From Acidobacteriota bacterium (GTDB lineage Bacteria; Acidobacteriota; Terriglobia; Terriglobales; Acidobacteriaceae): 37,302 nucleotides of DNA. Of the stretch, positions 25,454 to 33,964 are shown in pieces. The position numbers and the translations under genes were made by a program. The DNA is taken from NCBI GenBank assembly GCA_021826695.1, contig JAKAYS010000012.1, positions 1-37,302 on the forward strand, read 5' to 3'. The notes beneath the pieces were generated by a model. That model did no database searches and was not told the DNA's origin. It saw nothing but the letters and a program-made list of their open reading frames with translations. Position 1 is the stretch's first letter. Each line of letters opens with the position of its first letter.

Positions 25454-25771
25454 ATGGCAGGCTCAACTCGCACAAAAGCGACCGGAACAGGGACCATACT
25501 CTCCTCTGCCGAGACACATGCGGCGCATTGGGGAGTTCGCGAAGTCATGGACATTCGCCAGGCGGCGGAGTATCTCGGCATCAGCCCGGACAGTCTGTAC
25601 AAATACGCGTCGGAAAATTTTGTCCCTGCGTTTAAGCTCGGCAATCGCTGGCGCTTCAAACGGTCATTATTGGAGAACTGGATGGAGCGGCAAAGCTCTC
25701 TTCCCCTGTCCCACGCGCGCGAGAAGAACATCAAGCCGAAGCAGAAAAAACCTGTAAGCCGCGTTCGCTGA
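25454..25771 (+). CDS. Stand-alone excisionase/MerR-type helix-turn-helix protein
   Basis: 105 residues from the ATG at 25454, preceded by an AAGGTG about 6 nt upstream; the open frame reaches 25397 but the added residues look like non-coding reading. Residues about 32-82 form an HTH_17-type domain: MDIRQAAEYLGISPDSLYKY, then VPAFKLGNRWRFKRSLLENWM, the winged-helix pattern of excisionases and MerR-like DNA-binding proteins. The C-terminal 25 residues are very basic (REKNIKPKQKKPVSRVR). No integrase, phage gene or attachment site is seen nearby, so it may be a free-standing regulator or a leftover of a mobile element. It precedes nrdJ on the same strand by 580 bp. Function unknown. Confidence 0.7.
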   Translation: MAGSTRTKATGTGTILSSAETHAAHWGVREVMDIRQAAEYLGISPDSLYKYASENFVPAFKLGNRWRFKRSLLENWMERQSSLPLSHAREKNIKPKQKKPVSRVR

Positions 25772-25838
25772 TCTTCGTCCAGACGCTCCCTGTGAAACGT
25801 GGTAGATGTTGGGTTGAATTGTCCCATTTCCGCCCTGG

Positions 25839-25847
25839 TTATCCACA
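25839..25847 (+). promoter_or_regulatory. DnaA-box match
   Basis: TTATCCACA, a perfect match to the DnaA consensus TTATNCACA. A single site; about one such match by chance is expected in a window of this size, so its meaning depends on its position upstream of a ribonucleotide reductase gene. Confidence 0.3.
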
Positions 25848-26030
25848 CTTCCACATCCTTTCCGGTAGAACTGCACCACTCATGCGCCTTGCGGCAGGGT
25901 GTTGAGAAACCTACACTGAGCAAGTCCGTGAGATTCCCTCTCCGCAATATCGCCTCTTTCTCTGTTCGTGAAGAAAATGCCAAAACAAGTCTTTCGCCAA
26001 GTCCTGATTCTGCAACGAGTTCCAAGAGTA

Positions 26031-26046
26031 ATACAATAAGTAGTGG
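26031..26046. promoter_or_regulatory. Weak NrdR-box-like palindrome
   Basis: ATACAATAAGTAGTGG agrees with 12 of 16 positions of the NrdR consensus ACACWATATATWGTGT and ends 7 bp before the -35 box of the predicted nrdJ promoter. NrdR sites normally occur in pairs; the second copy expected about 30 bp downstream is not convincing. Confidence 0.25.
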
Positions 26047-26053
26047 TATCTGC

Positions 26054-26082
26054 TTGACATGTACTACTAACAGCGGTATTTT
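26054..26082 (+). promoter_or_regulatory. Predicted nrdJ promoter
   Basis: TTGACA (26054-26059), a 17-bp spacer and TATTTT (26077-26082). The -35 is perfect, the -10 matches 4 of 6. It would give a transcript with a leader of about 260 nt. Confidence 0.55.
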
Positions 26083-26351
26083 CCCTCTACGGGCTTTTCC
26101 CTAACCAATCAGCGAGCAAGGCCTTGGATGCACTTCTGGGAGATGGGAACCCGTACTGCGATGTTCAGTCGCAGCAAAGTATGCAAAGCGGTGCTCTTTC
26201 CAGTGGGTAAGTTTTGCCCCTGGGAGTGGCGTCGCATGATTTGAAGAGATGCAGCAAAATCGCCGGTATGAGATTGAACCGATTCCAATCTTTGAGACGA
26301 CGATATGTTGAAATCAATAACCGGAACTTAGCACTTCAGGAGTCACTCCAG

Positions 26352-29300
26352 ATGGCCGACATCAGCAAGACGCAAACCACGCACTCTTCCGGCAAAACCG
26401 CACAATCTGCCGTTTCCTCCAGCGCCTCTTTCGGGAGCGTTGGATTCCACACCGGGTTGCAATTCGAACGTTTTTTTAGCCGCCCGGATGTTTCTCCTTA
26501 CGATGAAATCCAGTGGGAGCGCCGCACAGCGTCCATCGTGGACTCCAAGGGAAACACGATCTTCGAGCAAAAAGATGTTGAGGTCCCTGCCGACTGGTCG
26601 ATGACCGCAACCAACATCGTGGCCAGCAAATATCTGCATGGACAGATCGATACGCCGCAGCGCGAGACCGGCGTCCGCCAACTCATCACGCGCGTGGCCG
26701 AGACGATCCGCGACTGGGGCATGGAGGGGGGCTATTTCCGCACGCCGGAAGACGCCGCCGTCTTCTATGACGAGTTGGCTCACATGTTGCTGAACCAGAA
26801 AGTGGCCTTCAATTCGCCGGTCTGGTTCAACGTGGGCTGCGACCGGCTGGAACCCAATTCCGACGCGCAGAACTGGCACTGGAACCCGCACACCTGCGCG
26901 GTCGAGTTCTCCGTTACCGGCTATCGCAGTCCGCAGTGTTCGGCCTGCTTCATCAACTCAGTCAAGGACTCACTCGACTCGATCCTGACGCTGGCGAAGA
27001 CGGAAGGCATGTTGTTTAAGTGGGGCTCGGGCACGGGGACGAACCTTTCCACCATTCGCGGCTCTGCGGAGAACCTCTCCGGTGGCGGCGTGGCAAGTGG
27101 CCCATTGAGTTTCATGCGCGGTTTCGATGCCTTCGCGGGCGTCATCAAGTCCGGCGGCAAGACGCGCCGCGCGGCCAAGATGGTCATCCTGAATATCGAC
27201 CATCCGGACATCGTCGATTTCATCGAGTGCAAATCGAAGGAAGAGGCCAAGGCCTGGACGCTGATGCGCGCGGGCTACGACGGCTCCGGCCCGGATTCTG
27301 AGGCCTTCACGTCGATCTTCTTCCAAAACGCCAACAACTCCGTGCGCGTGAACGACGAGTTTATGCGCGCGGTTGAAAACGATGGCGAATTTACCACCCA
27401 CACGGTCAAGGACGGCGCGCCGCTCCACACCTATAAAGCCCGCGATCTGATGCGCAAGATCGCCGAAAACACCTGGCATTGCGGCGATCCCGGCATGCAG
27501 TACGACACCACCATCAACAAGTGGCATACGTCGAAGAATTCAGGCCGCATCAACGCGTCCAACCCGTGCTCGGAGTACATGTTTCTGGATGATTCCGCAT
27601 GTAACCTGGCCAGTTTCAATTTGATGAAGTTTACAACTCCGACAGGCACATTTGATATTCCGGCCTATCGCCATGCGGTCGATGTGCTCATCACTGCGAT
27701 GGACATTCTGGTCGACAACTCCGGGTATCCGACGGAAGCGATTGGCGGCAACTCGCATGACTATCGTCCGCTGGGTCTGGGGTATGCCAACCTGGGCGCG
27801 CTGCTGATGGCCTGCGGTCTGCCGTATGACTCCGACGCTGGCCGCGATTTTGCCGGCTGCCTGACGGCGATCATGTGTGGCCAGGCATATTTGCAATCCT
27901 CGCGCGTAGCGGAGCAGTGTGCACCGCTTGCTCCTGCAACGTCGCTGACGCAGTCGACCGATCGCACCGGAGGAGCTTGCCCGGGCTTTTATGTGAATCG
28001 CGAGCCATTTCTTGACGTCATTCGCATGCACAGGGCGGAAGTCAACAAGATTGGCCGCTCCCGCACCAGCGCTGAACCGTTCAGCGTGCCACAGCTCGAC
28101 GAACTGATCGAAGCCAGCCGCGATTGCTGGGACAAGGCGCTGGCGCACGGAGAAAAGCACGGCTATCGCAACTCGCAAGTCACTGTGCTCGCGCCTACTG
28201 GGACCATAGGCTTCATGATGGACTGCGACACTACCGGCGTCGAACCGGACCTGGCGCTGGTCAAATACAAGAAACTCGTCGGCGGCGGCATGATCAAGAT
28301 CGTGAACAACACGGTCCCTGAAGCGCTGTTCAAACTGGGCTACGACAACGAAGCTGTGAATGCAATCGTCAGCTACATCGACGCTACCGGCACGATTGAA
28401 GGCGCGCCGGGGTTGAAGCCCGAGCATCTGCCCGTCTTCGATTGCAGCTTCAAGGCATCGAAGGGTACGCGAAGCATCCATTACATGGGCCACATTCGCA
28501 TGATGGCCGCGACGCAGCCGTTTCTGTCGGGCGCGATTTCAAAGACGGTGAACCTGCCGAACAATGCCAGCGTCGATGACATTGCGGAGGCTTACATTGA
28601 GTCGTGGCGTCAGGGTCTGAAGGCCGTGGCCGTGTATCGCGATGGTTCCAAGGGCACCCAGCCGCTGAATGTGACAGACTCCGAAAGCAGTGGTGGTAAC
28701 TCCGCCCTGGATGCTGTCGCCGAGCAGCTCTTGAGCAACATCGCGCGCCTGCCCATGGATGCAGCCGCTGTGGAAACACTTGCTGCGCAGCTTGCGGCGA
28801 AGCCCACGGAAAAAGTCCATATGCCTGCGTCGAGCCTGGAAACGCTGGCGCGCGCTACCGTGCAGAACGCGGCGTCTGTCGTGCTGACGCAGCAGGACCC
28901 CAACGCTCCGCCGCGCACCGTGCGCCATCGCCTGCCGGGAGAGCGGGCTTCACTGACGCACAAGTTCTCCATCGCCGGGCATGAAGGCTACATCACCGTG
29001 GGCATGTACCCCAACGGTCAGCCGGGAGAAATTTTTATCAAGATGGCGAAGGAGGGATCGACCGTCAGCGGCCTGATGGACGCGTTCGCCACCGCTATTT
29101 CGCTCTCGCTGCAACATGGCGTGCCGCTCAAGGTGCTGTGCGAGAAGTTCGCGCACACGCGCTTTGAACCTTCCGGCTGGACCGGCAATGAGCAGATCGG
29201 TTTTGCCAAGTCGATCATGGACTACATCTTCCGCTGGCTACAGTTGCGTTTCCTTTCCGGGACGCAGCTCACGCTTTTCGCAGGGATGGCGCAGCAGGCT

Positions 29301-29621
29301 ACAGGCGCAACCGAAGCGCCGAAGTCCCTCACGCCCGAGCCGTATCCGTCGATGCGCGAGGCGTTCCAGGAAACCACACGCGGAATGGGGGCGACCTCTG
29401 CTCCGCAGGGTGGCATCCTCTCGGAGGTGAATGCGGGCCACGCCGCAAGCGAAGGCCATCTGCGGATGGAAGACCGTGGCCTGGTCCATGCCGCAGACGC
29501 CATGCGCGAATTCGTCGATATGGGCGACGCGCCCAGTTGCCACACTTGCGGCGCCATCATGGTCCGTAACGGTAGCTGTTACAAATGCGTGGAATGCGGC
29601 AGCACGAGCGGATGTTCTTAA
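26352..29621 (+). CDS. nrdJ: Adenosylcobalamin-dependent (class II) ribonucleoside-diphosphate reductase
   Basis: 1089 residues from the ATG at 26352, which has AGGAG 9 nt upstream and begins MADISKTQ; the upstream frame is rejected. It reduces ribonucleotides to deoxyribonucleotides using a B12 radical. QCSACF (Cys196, Cys199) is in the N-terminal part. The catalytic NPCSE is at 404-408 with Cys406 and Glu408, and TVLAPTGTIGFMMDCDTTG is typical of NrdJ. After about residue 855 comes a TSCPD-type domain (PPRTVRHRLPGER, HEGYITVGMYPNG), a linker, and a C-terminal Cys tail with Cys1063, 1066, 1076, 1079, 1082 and 1088 (CHTC, CYKCVEC, GCS). This tail may bind metal and/or act as the mobile dithiol that re-reduces the active site. 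It has its own promoter and terminator. Confidence 0.96.
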   Translation: MADISKTQTTHSSGKTAQSAVSSSASFGSVGFHTGLQFERFFSRPDVSPYDEIQWERRTASIVDSKGNTIFEQKDVEVPADWSMTATNIVASKYLHGQIDTPQRETGVRQLITRVAETIRDWGMEGGYFRTPEDAAVFYDELAHMLLNQKVAFNSPVWFNVGCDRLEPNSDAQNWHWNPHTCAVEFSVTGYRSPQCSACFINSVKDSLDSILTLAKTEGMLFKWGSGTGTNLSTIRGSAENLSGGGVASGPLSFMRGFDAFAGVIKSGGKTRRAAKMVILNIDHPDIVDFIECKSKEEAKAWTLMRAGYDGSGPDSEAFTSIFFQNANNSVRVNDEFMRAVENDGEFTTHTVKDGAPLHTYKARDLMRKIAENTWHCGDPGMQYDTTINKWHTSKNSGRINASNPCSEYMFLDDSACNLASFNLMKFTTPTGTFDIPAYRHAVDVLITAMDILVDNSGYPTEAIGGNSHDYRPLGLGYANLGALLMACGLPYDSDAGRDFAGCLTAIMCGQAYLQSSRVAEQCAPLAPATSLTQSTDRTGGACPGFYVNREPFLDVIRMHRAEVNKIGRSRTSAEPFSVPQLDELIEASRDCWDKALAHGEKHGYRNSQVTVLAPTGTIGFMMDCDTTGVEPDLALVKYKKLVGGGMIKIVNNTVPEALFKLGYDNEAVNAIVSYIDATGTIEGAPGLKPEHLPVFDCSFKASKGTRSIHYMGHIRMMAATQPFLSGAISKTVNLPNNASVDDIAEAYIESWRQGLKAVAVYRDGSKGTQPLNVTDSESSGGNSALDAVAEQLLSNIARLPMDAAAVETLAAQLAAKPTEKVHMPASSLETLARATVQNAASVVLTQQDPNAPPRTVRHRLPGERASLTHKFSIAGHEGYITVGMYPNGQPGEIFIKMAKEGSTVSGLMDAFATAISLSLQHGVPLKVLCEKFAHTRFEPSGWTGNEQIGFAKSIMDYIFRWLQLRFLSGTQLTLFAGMAQQATGATEAPKSLTPEPYPSMREAFQETTRGMGATSAPQGGILSEVNAGHAASEGHLRMEDRGLVHAADAMREFVDMGDAPSCHTCGAIMVRNGSCYKCVECGSTSGCS

Positions 29622-29630
29622 TTACCTGTC

Positions 29631-29660
29631 GAACTCAGTTGTCAACTGAGTTCGATTTTT
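29631..29660 (+). terminator. Rho-independent terminator of nrdJ
   Basis: A 10-bp perfect stem, GAACTCAGTT with AACTGAGTTC (29631-29653, loop GTC), followed by GATTTTT. It starts 9 bp after the nrdJ stop. Confidence 0.88.
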
Positions 29661-29673
29661 ATGGAGAGACAAT

Positions 29674-29853
29674 ATGGTAACGAGAAAATGTCCGGCAGGC
29701 AGACGACCGTTAAACAGGAGTGCAATAACTGGCAGGATTGTCAGACGTTCTACTGTGGTGAGGCATAAGCGCACCACAGTTACGGAATGTACCCGGATCA
29801 AAGGTCGAACGCCAAAGCGTAGCTCCTCGAAGCGAGGCTACTCAATGCGGTGA
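29674..29853 (+). CDS. Possible 59-residue highly basic peptide
   Basis: The ATG at 29674 has GGAGAG 5 nt upstream, a strong ribosome binding site, only 14 bp past the T-tract of the nrdJ terminator. The predicted product starts MVTRKCPAGRRPLNRS and ends SSSKRGYSMR. It has 14 Arg, 5 Lys and a single acidic residue, net charge about +18, with two Cys. No domain is recognised. Very basic short proteins can bind nucleic acids or the ribosome, but random reading of this sequence could also give Arg-rich peptide. A competing 35-residue frame (29661-29768) lacks a ribosome binding site. A 9-bp inverted repeat lies inside the frame. No promoter was identified, so it would depend on read-through or an unseen start. 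Confidence 0.35.
   Translation: MVTRKCPAGRRPLNRSAITGRIVRRSTVVRHKRTTVTECTRIKGRTPKRSSSKRGYSMR
29752..29780. repeat. Inverted repeat
   Basis: ACTGTGGTG (29752-29760) and CACCACAGT (29772-29780), a perfect 9-bp inverted pair with an 11-nt loop. No T-tract follows in either direction, so it is not a normal terminator. It could be an operator, an RNA hairpin or a relic of a mobile-element end. Confidence 0.45.
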
Positions 29854-30088
29854 GCACAACTTTGGCCAACTGTGGAATGCTCCCAGGACCTGAGAGTTGA
29901 TATATGTTCGATGAGTCAATAGCGTAGACGTCGGGGCAGTTCGCGAAGCGTTCTTTGATTGGCTGCGTAAGCCGTACACAAATACAGAAAACTACAGACA
30001 GCTTTCTAATACCAAGCGAGACATTGAGCAGTCGCTCCTTGTACCGCACGAAAATGTTGGGAAGATTGTCAATATTGTATTTTGGCAA
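29798..30088 (-). CDS. Doubtful 96-residue ORF in AT-rich tract
   Basis: Opens with TTG and reads PKYNIDNLPNIFVRYKERLL, then a hydrophobic SVVFCICVRL stretch, and ends ASRSYALAFDL. There is no clear ribosome binding site, no recognised domain, and codon use is unlike the neighbours. It overlaps the end of the 59-residue plus-strand frame. It could be a remnant of transferred DNA or chance. The rest of 29854-30188 holds nothing else that I can identify. Confidence 0.2.
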   Translation of the reverse strand: MPKYNIDNLPNIFVRYKERLLNVSLGIRKLSVVFCICVRLTQPIKERFANCPDVYAIDSSNIYQLSGPGSIPQLAKVVLTALSSLASRSYALAFDL

Positions 30089-30188
30089 TTGGTTTGTGAA
30101 CTCATATTAGTGCCGAGAGAAAATTGCGGTTCATGGTCTGAATTTTTTGACCTCACGCCCTAATGTTTAAGTTTTTCAGGAGCCGCAT

Positions 30189-31718
30189 CTATTTTCGTTC
30201 CGTGCCGAGGGCCTTCTGCACCTTGCTGTGCTTCACGCTATAGGTAAAGTAAATCGCCAGGCCGATGATCAGCCAGAGGACCACGACTTCCTTCGTCAGC
30301 GCTGGAAGGGTCCAAATGAGGTAAAGCGCGGTAAGAATGCCAAGGATGGGCACCAGCGGTACCCACGGTGTTTTAAAGGGACGGTGCATGTCAGGCAGGC
30401 GGCGGCGCAGAATCCACACCCCGGCGCAGACAATCGCGAAGGCCAGCAGCGTGCCCATATTGACCAGCTCAGCAAGCCTGTTGATAGGAAACAGAGCTGG
30501 CAAAAAGGCCACGATGCACCCGACAACGATGTTCGAGAGATAGGGCGTGCGGAAGCGTGGGTGAATTTTGCCGGCCCACCTCCACAGCAGTCCGTCGCGG
30601 GACATGGAAAAGAAGATACGGCTCTGGGCCAGCAACATCACCAGCATTACAGTCGCCAGTCCGAAGACCGCGCCAATCTTGACCAGAATGCTGCCCCACC
30701 GAACGCCTGTGGCATCGATGCCCAGGGCCATGGGATCGGCCACATCCAGCATTCGATAGCTGACCAGCCCTGTCAGCACCATTGAAACCATAATGTAGAG
30801 GATGGTGCAGATCACCAGCGTTCCAAGGATGCCAATCGGCATATCGCGCTGGGGGTCCTTGGCTTCCTGGGCCGCCGTGGATACGGCATCGAAGCCGATA
30901 TAGGCAAAGAAAATGGAGGCAGCGCCAGCGCTGATGCCGCCCCATCCGTAGCGTCCCGATCCCTCTGACGGCGGAACGAAGGGATGCCAGTTCATGTGGG
31001 CCAGGTGCGGATGGCGCAGTAAAAAACCTATCCCGATCACCAGGAAGACACCGACGACGGACAGTTTGATCATGACCATCGCGGTATTGAGGTTGGCGGA
31101 CTCCTCAATGCCAACAACGAGAACGACGGTGACTGCCAGAATGGCGAGAAAAGCAACCAGATTGAAGATGCCCGTAACGTGTTGCAAACCGGCGGTACTC
31201 ATGCCCATGGGCATGGAACCGGCCGGAAGCCAATGAGCATTGTAAAAATAGAGCACATCGCCGTAAGTCGTGGTGAGTTGCGGCGGCAAATAAATGTGGA
31301 AGTCCTGTAGGAGACTCACCAGATATCCGCTCCATCCGGAAGCGACGGTGGCCGCGCCAAACGCGTATTCCAGTACTAGGTCCCAGCCAATCATCCACGC
31401 AACGAATTCGCCCAGCGTCGCGTAGCCGTAAGTGTAGGCCGAACCCGCGATGGGAATCAGCGCGGCGAACTCCGCATAGCAAAGGCCCGCGAACGCGCAT
31501 GTGACGCCGGCCAGGACAAAACTGAGCGCAACGGCAGGACCAGCATGAAGCGCGGCGGCCTGTCCAGTCAGGACAAAAATGCCAGCGCCGATGACAGCGC
31601 CAATGCCAAGCGTGATGAGATTGACAGGGCCGAGAGCGCGCTTAAGTTGGTGTTCGCCTTCTTCGCGCGCTTCGTTCATCAGCGCGGACATAGGCTTGAC
31701 AGCCCAAAGTTTTGCCAT
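30189..31718 (-). CDS. APC-family amino acid permease (cationic amino acid transporter-like)
   Basis: 509 residues, an integral membrane protein with about 12 hydrophobic segments. The first transmembrane segment carries NLITLGIGAVIGAGIFVLTG near residues 33-52, the helix-breaking motif of APC transporters. It is followed by AGLCYAEFAALIPIAGSAYTYGYATLGE, and later FFAYIGFDAVSTAAQEAKDPQRDMPIGI, typical of the CAT/YfnA subgroup. Such proteins import amino acids with protons; the substrate cannot be read from sequence. The charged N-terminus (about 30 residues) is cytoplasmic. A GGGAGA lies about 11 nt before the ATG. It stands alone, 186 bp from thiE on the same strand. Confidence 0.9.
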   Translation of the reverse strand: MAKLWAVKPMSALMNEAREEGEHQLKRALGPVNLITLGIGAVIGAGIFVLTGQAAALHAGPAVALSFVLAGVTCAFAGLCYAEFAALIPIAGSAYTYGYATLGEFVAWMIGWDLVLEYAFGAATVASGWSGYLVSLLQDFHIYLPPQLTTTYGDVLYFYNAHWLPAGSMPMGMSTAGLQHVTGIFNLVAFLAILAVTVVLVVGIEESANLNTAMVMIKLSVVGVFLVIGIGFLLRHPHLAHMNWHPFVPPSEGSGRYGWGGISAGAASIFFAYIGFDAVSTAAQEAKDPQRDMPIGILGTLVICTILYIMVSMVLTGLVSYRMLDVADPMALGIDATGVRWGSILVKIGAVFGLATVMLVMLLAQSRIFFSMSRDGLLWRWAGKIHPRFRTPYLSNIVVGCIVAFLPALFPINRLAELVNMGTLLAFAIVCAGVWILRRRLPDMHRPFKTPWVPLVPILGILTALYLIWTLPALTKEVVVLWLIIGLAIYFTYSVKHSKVQKALGTERK

Positions 31719-31904
31719 GTATGAGGATTCTCCCTCAGTATTTTCTATGTATATTGTGCATCGATTTTGAAGACAGAACCCTACACAAGCAACCGCTACG
31801 ATACCACTTTTCCGCCATGGTAGTTACCCGATAGCGTATCGCATCGCGCATACTTTTGGGTGAGCATTTTGCGATGAGTCACAAATTCCAGCAAGTGAGA
31901 CGCG

Positions 31905-32552
31905 TTATGCAAGCAAGCTGAGAAATTCTTCCGCTAGCTGGCGAGTAGAAATGGGGATTGTATTGGGATTGTTCCTGGCGGGCAGCAGATCGGAGATGAC
32001 AGCGACCGAATCCGCCCCGGCATCGAGCACCGAGCGGCAATTGGCGCGGGTAATGCCCCCGATAGCGACCAGAGGCTTGCGCGTCTCGGCGCGCGCGGCG
32101 CGCAGGCCAGCTAGACCCACGGTTGGGTCGGGATTGATCTTGCTGGCCGTCGCGAAGATGGGGCCATACGCGATGTAATCGCAGCTTGTTGCGTTGGCTT
32201 CGATGACCTGCCGACACGTATGGGTTGAGACCCCCACCCAGGAGCCTGGCCCGAGGATCGAACGGGCATCTTCGGCGGCTAAATCCTGCTGCCCGACATG
32301 CACGCCATCGAAGCCAGACAGGAGTGCAAGGTCGGCCCGGTCATTCAGGATGAGCTTTGCGGATGCGCCGACAAAGATGGTCCGCAATTTGGCGGCATCT
32401 TGCAGCATCTGGCGGGCGTTGCCTTGCTTATTGCGATACTGCATGATCTCGACACCCGCTGCAAGAAGTTCGGCGGCAAATGTGTCGAGCGGCAACAAGC
32501 GGGCCGTCAATAAATCCACGTCCGCGATGGCGTACAGGCGGGGAATCGTCAT
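31905..32552 (-). CDS. thiE: Thiamine-phosphate synthase (ThiE/TenI family)
   Basis: 215 residues, a TIM barrel. ThiE joins hydroxymethylpyrimidine diphosphate and thiazole phosphate to give thiamine phosphate. Motifs are QYRNK near residues 38-42, LNDRADLA near 69-76, GVHVGQQDL near 84-92, GVSTH, DYIAYGPIFATASK and AIGGI. The diphosphate-binding residues appear present, favouring ThiE over the TenI aminase, though the K-x-x-P/P-x-x-G region is only moderately conserved. It begins 3 bp after the accC stop and so is the last gene of the pepP-accB-accC-thiE cluster, probably translationally coupled to accC. No other thiamine gene is nearby. Confidence 0.85.
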   Translation of the reverse strand: MTIPRLYAIADVDLLTARLLPLDTFAAELLAAGVEIMQYRNKQGNARQMLQDAAKLRTIFVGASAKLILNDRADLALLSGFDGVHVGQQDLAAEDARSILGPGSWVGVSTHTCRQVIEANATSCDYIAYGPIFATASKINPDPTVGLAGLRAARAETRKPLVAIGGITRANCRSVLDAGADSVAVISDLLPARNNPNTIPISTRQLAEEFLSLLA

Positions 32553-32555
32553 CGA

Positions 32556-33926
32556 TTACAAGGCGGCTTCGCGGCGCAATTTTTCCCGCTCGAAGAAGCG
32601 CTCCATAAATTTGGTGTCGAATGCGCCGACGCGAAAATCTTCATCCGCGAAGATGCGCTGATGAAGAGGGATGGTCGTGTGGATACCTTCCACGACGAAC
32701 ATGCCCAGTGCTCTTTGCATACGCGCAATGGCTTCCGCGCGATCTTTGCCATGCACGATCAGTTTGGCGATGAGAGAGTCGTAGTAAGGAGGCACGATGC
32801 CCTCCGCGTATTGTGCAGTGTCCACGCGCACGCCGGTGCCACCGGGCAGGTTATATGCGGTAATTTTTCCGGCGGAAGGCGTGAATTTTTCCGGATGCTC
32901 TGCGTTGATGCGGCATTCGATGGCATGACCGCGAATTTCAAGATTTTTCGGAAGAATGTTGCTGAGCTTTTCGCCCGCTGCGATGCGAAACTGCGCCTTG
33001 ACCAGATCGATGCCTGTCACCATCTCGGTGACAGGATGCTCCACCTGAATGCGTGTGTTCATTTCGATGAAGTAGAGCTTGCCATCTTCATCCATCAAAA
33101 ACTCGACCGTTCCGGCATTCATATAACCGATGGTTTCCAGGCACCGCTTGAGCGTGGCGCCAATTTCTTCGCGCATCTTCGGCGTTACCTGGAGCGACGG
33201 CGCTTCCTCAATCAATTTCTGATGCCTTCGCTGGATGGAGCACTCACGCTCTCCGAGCGACACAACGTTGCCGTGCTCGTCGGCCAAAACCTGAAATTCG
33301 ATATGGCGCGGACGCTCGATGAATTTTTCCATGTACAGGTCGCCATTGCCGAAGGCGTTTTGCGCCTCGGTGCGCGCGGCATGGAAAAAATTCGGCAGCT
33401 CTTCGGCGCTGCGCACGACGCGCATCCCGCGCCCCCCTCCGCCCGCGGAAGCCTTCAGGATTACTGGATAACCCGTGTGCTTGGCCCAATCCAGCGCCTC
33501 TTCTTCGCTCTGGATGACGCCTTCAGAGCCGGGAAGGATGGGCACCTTGGCCTTTTTCATGGACATGCGGGCCTTTTCTTTCTCACCCATCAGCCGAGTC
33601 ACTTCCGGCGGCGGTCCAATAAATTTGATGTTCGACGCGCGGCAAACTTCGGCGAAGTTGGCATTCTCGCTCAGCAGCCCATAGCCCGGATGGATGGCAT
33701 CGACATCGGCAATCTCCGCTGCGCTGATGACCGCCGGGACGTTCAGATAGCTGTCTGCGGAACGCGGCGGCCCAATGCAGATGGCCTCATCCGCAAAACG
33801 GACGTGCAACGAGTTGCGGTCGGCCTCACTGTAGACGGCGACCGTGCGGATGCCCATCTCTTTGCAGGCACTGATGATGCGTAAGGCGATTTCGCCGCGA
33901 TTGGCGATGAGAACTTTTCGGAACAT
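32556..33926 (-). CDS. accC: Biotin carboxylase subunit of acetyl-CoA carboxylase
   Basis: 456 residues. It carboxylates the biotin on AccB using ATP and bicarbonate, the first half of malonyl-CoA formation for fatty-acid synthesis. The N-terminal [14 protein letters not shown] is at 4-17, the ATP-grasp glycine loop [12 protein letters not shown] near 161-172, and [17 protein letters not shown] and [12 protein letters not shown] contain metal and biotin-site residues. The length is standard. It starts 38 bp after the accB stop. No accA or accD is in the window. Confidence 0.96.
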   Translation of the reverse strand: MFRKVLIANRGEIALRIISACKEMGIRTVAVYSEADRNSLHVRFADEAICIGPPRSADSYLNVPAVISAAEIADVDAIHPGYGLLSENANFAEVCRASNIKFIGPPPEVTRLMGEKEKARMSMKKAKVPILPGSEGVIQSEEEALDWAKHTGYPVILKASAGGGGRGMRVVRSAEELPNFFHAARTEAQNAFGNGDLYMEKFIERPRHIEFQVLADEHGNVVSLGERECSIQRRHQKLIEEAPSLQVTPKMREEIGATLKRCLETIGYMNAGTVEFLMDEDGKLYFIEMNTRIQVEHPVTEMVTGIDLVKAQFRIAAGEKLSNILPKNLEIRGHAIECRINAEHPEKFTPSAGKITAYNLPGGTGVRVDTAQYAEGIVPPYYDSLIAKLIVHGKDRAEAIARMQRALGMFVVEGIHTTIPLHQRIFADEDFRVGAFDTKFMERFFEREKLRREAAL

Positions 33927-33964
33927 AGACCTCGACTCGGTGGAGTGTTCGACGAATGCAAAAC

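Larger units (their letters stand above)
25772..26351 (+). other. 580-bp intergenic region and long nrdJ leader
   Basis: No supported gene. It is lower in GC than its surroundings. It contains a DnaA-box match, a weak NrdR-like palindrome, a sigma-70-like promoter and, after the predicted start site near 26089, a leader of about 260 nt. In the leader a hairpin, CTGCGA (26156-26161) with TCGCAG (26169-26174), stands out. I could not fit the conserved boxes of a cobalamin riboswitch. The frame of nrdJ extends upstream to 26214, but that extension does not resemble protein. Confidence 0.5.

Noticed and set aside
25294-26025. 243-codon minus-strand frame opposite the excisionase-like gene
   Set aside because: Most of it is the antisense of a well-supported HTH gene and shows no domain; only its last 34 codons resemble AraC and are reported as a relic.
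25799-26104. 101-codon plus-strand frame upstream of nrdJ
   Set aside because: No ribosome binding site or domain, Ser/Thr-rich composition, and it runs through the predicted promoter.
26090-26351. Cobalamin riboswitch before nrdJ
   Set aside because: Expected from the B12-dependent enzyme, but neither the B12 box nor the conserved core segments could be found by eye; left as an unassigned leader.
32661-33884. 407-codon plus-strand frame opposite accC
   Set aside because: Antisense of a fully conserved biotin carboxylase; no domain, no ribosome binding site.
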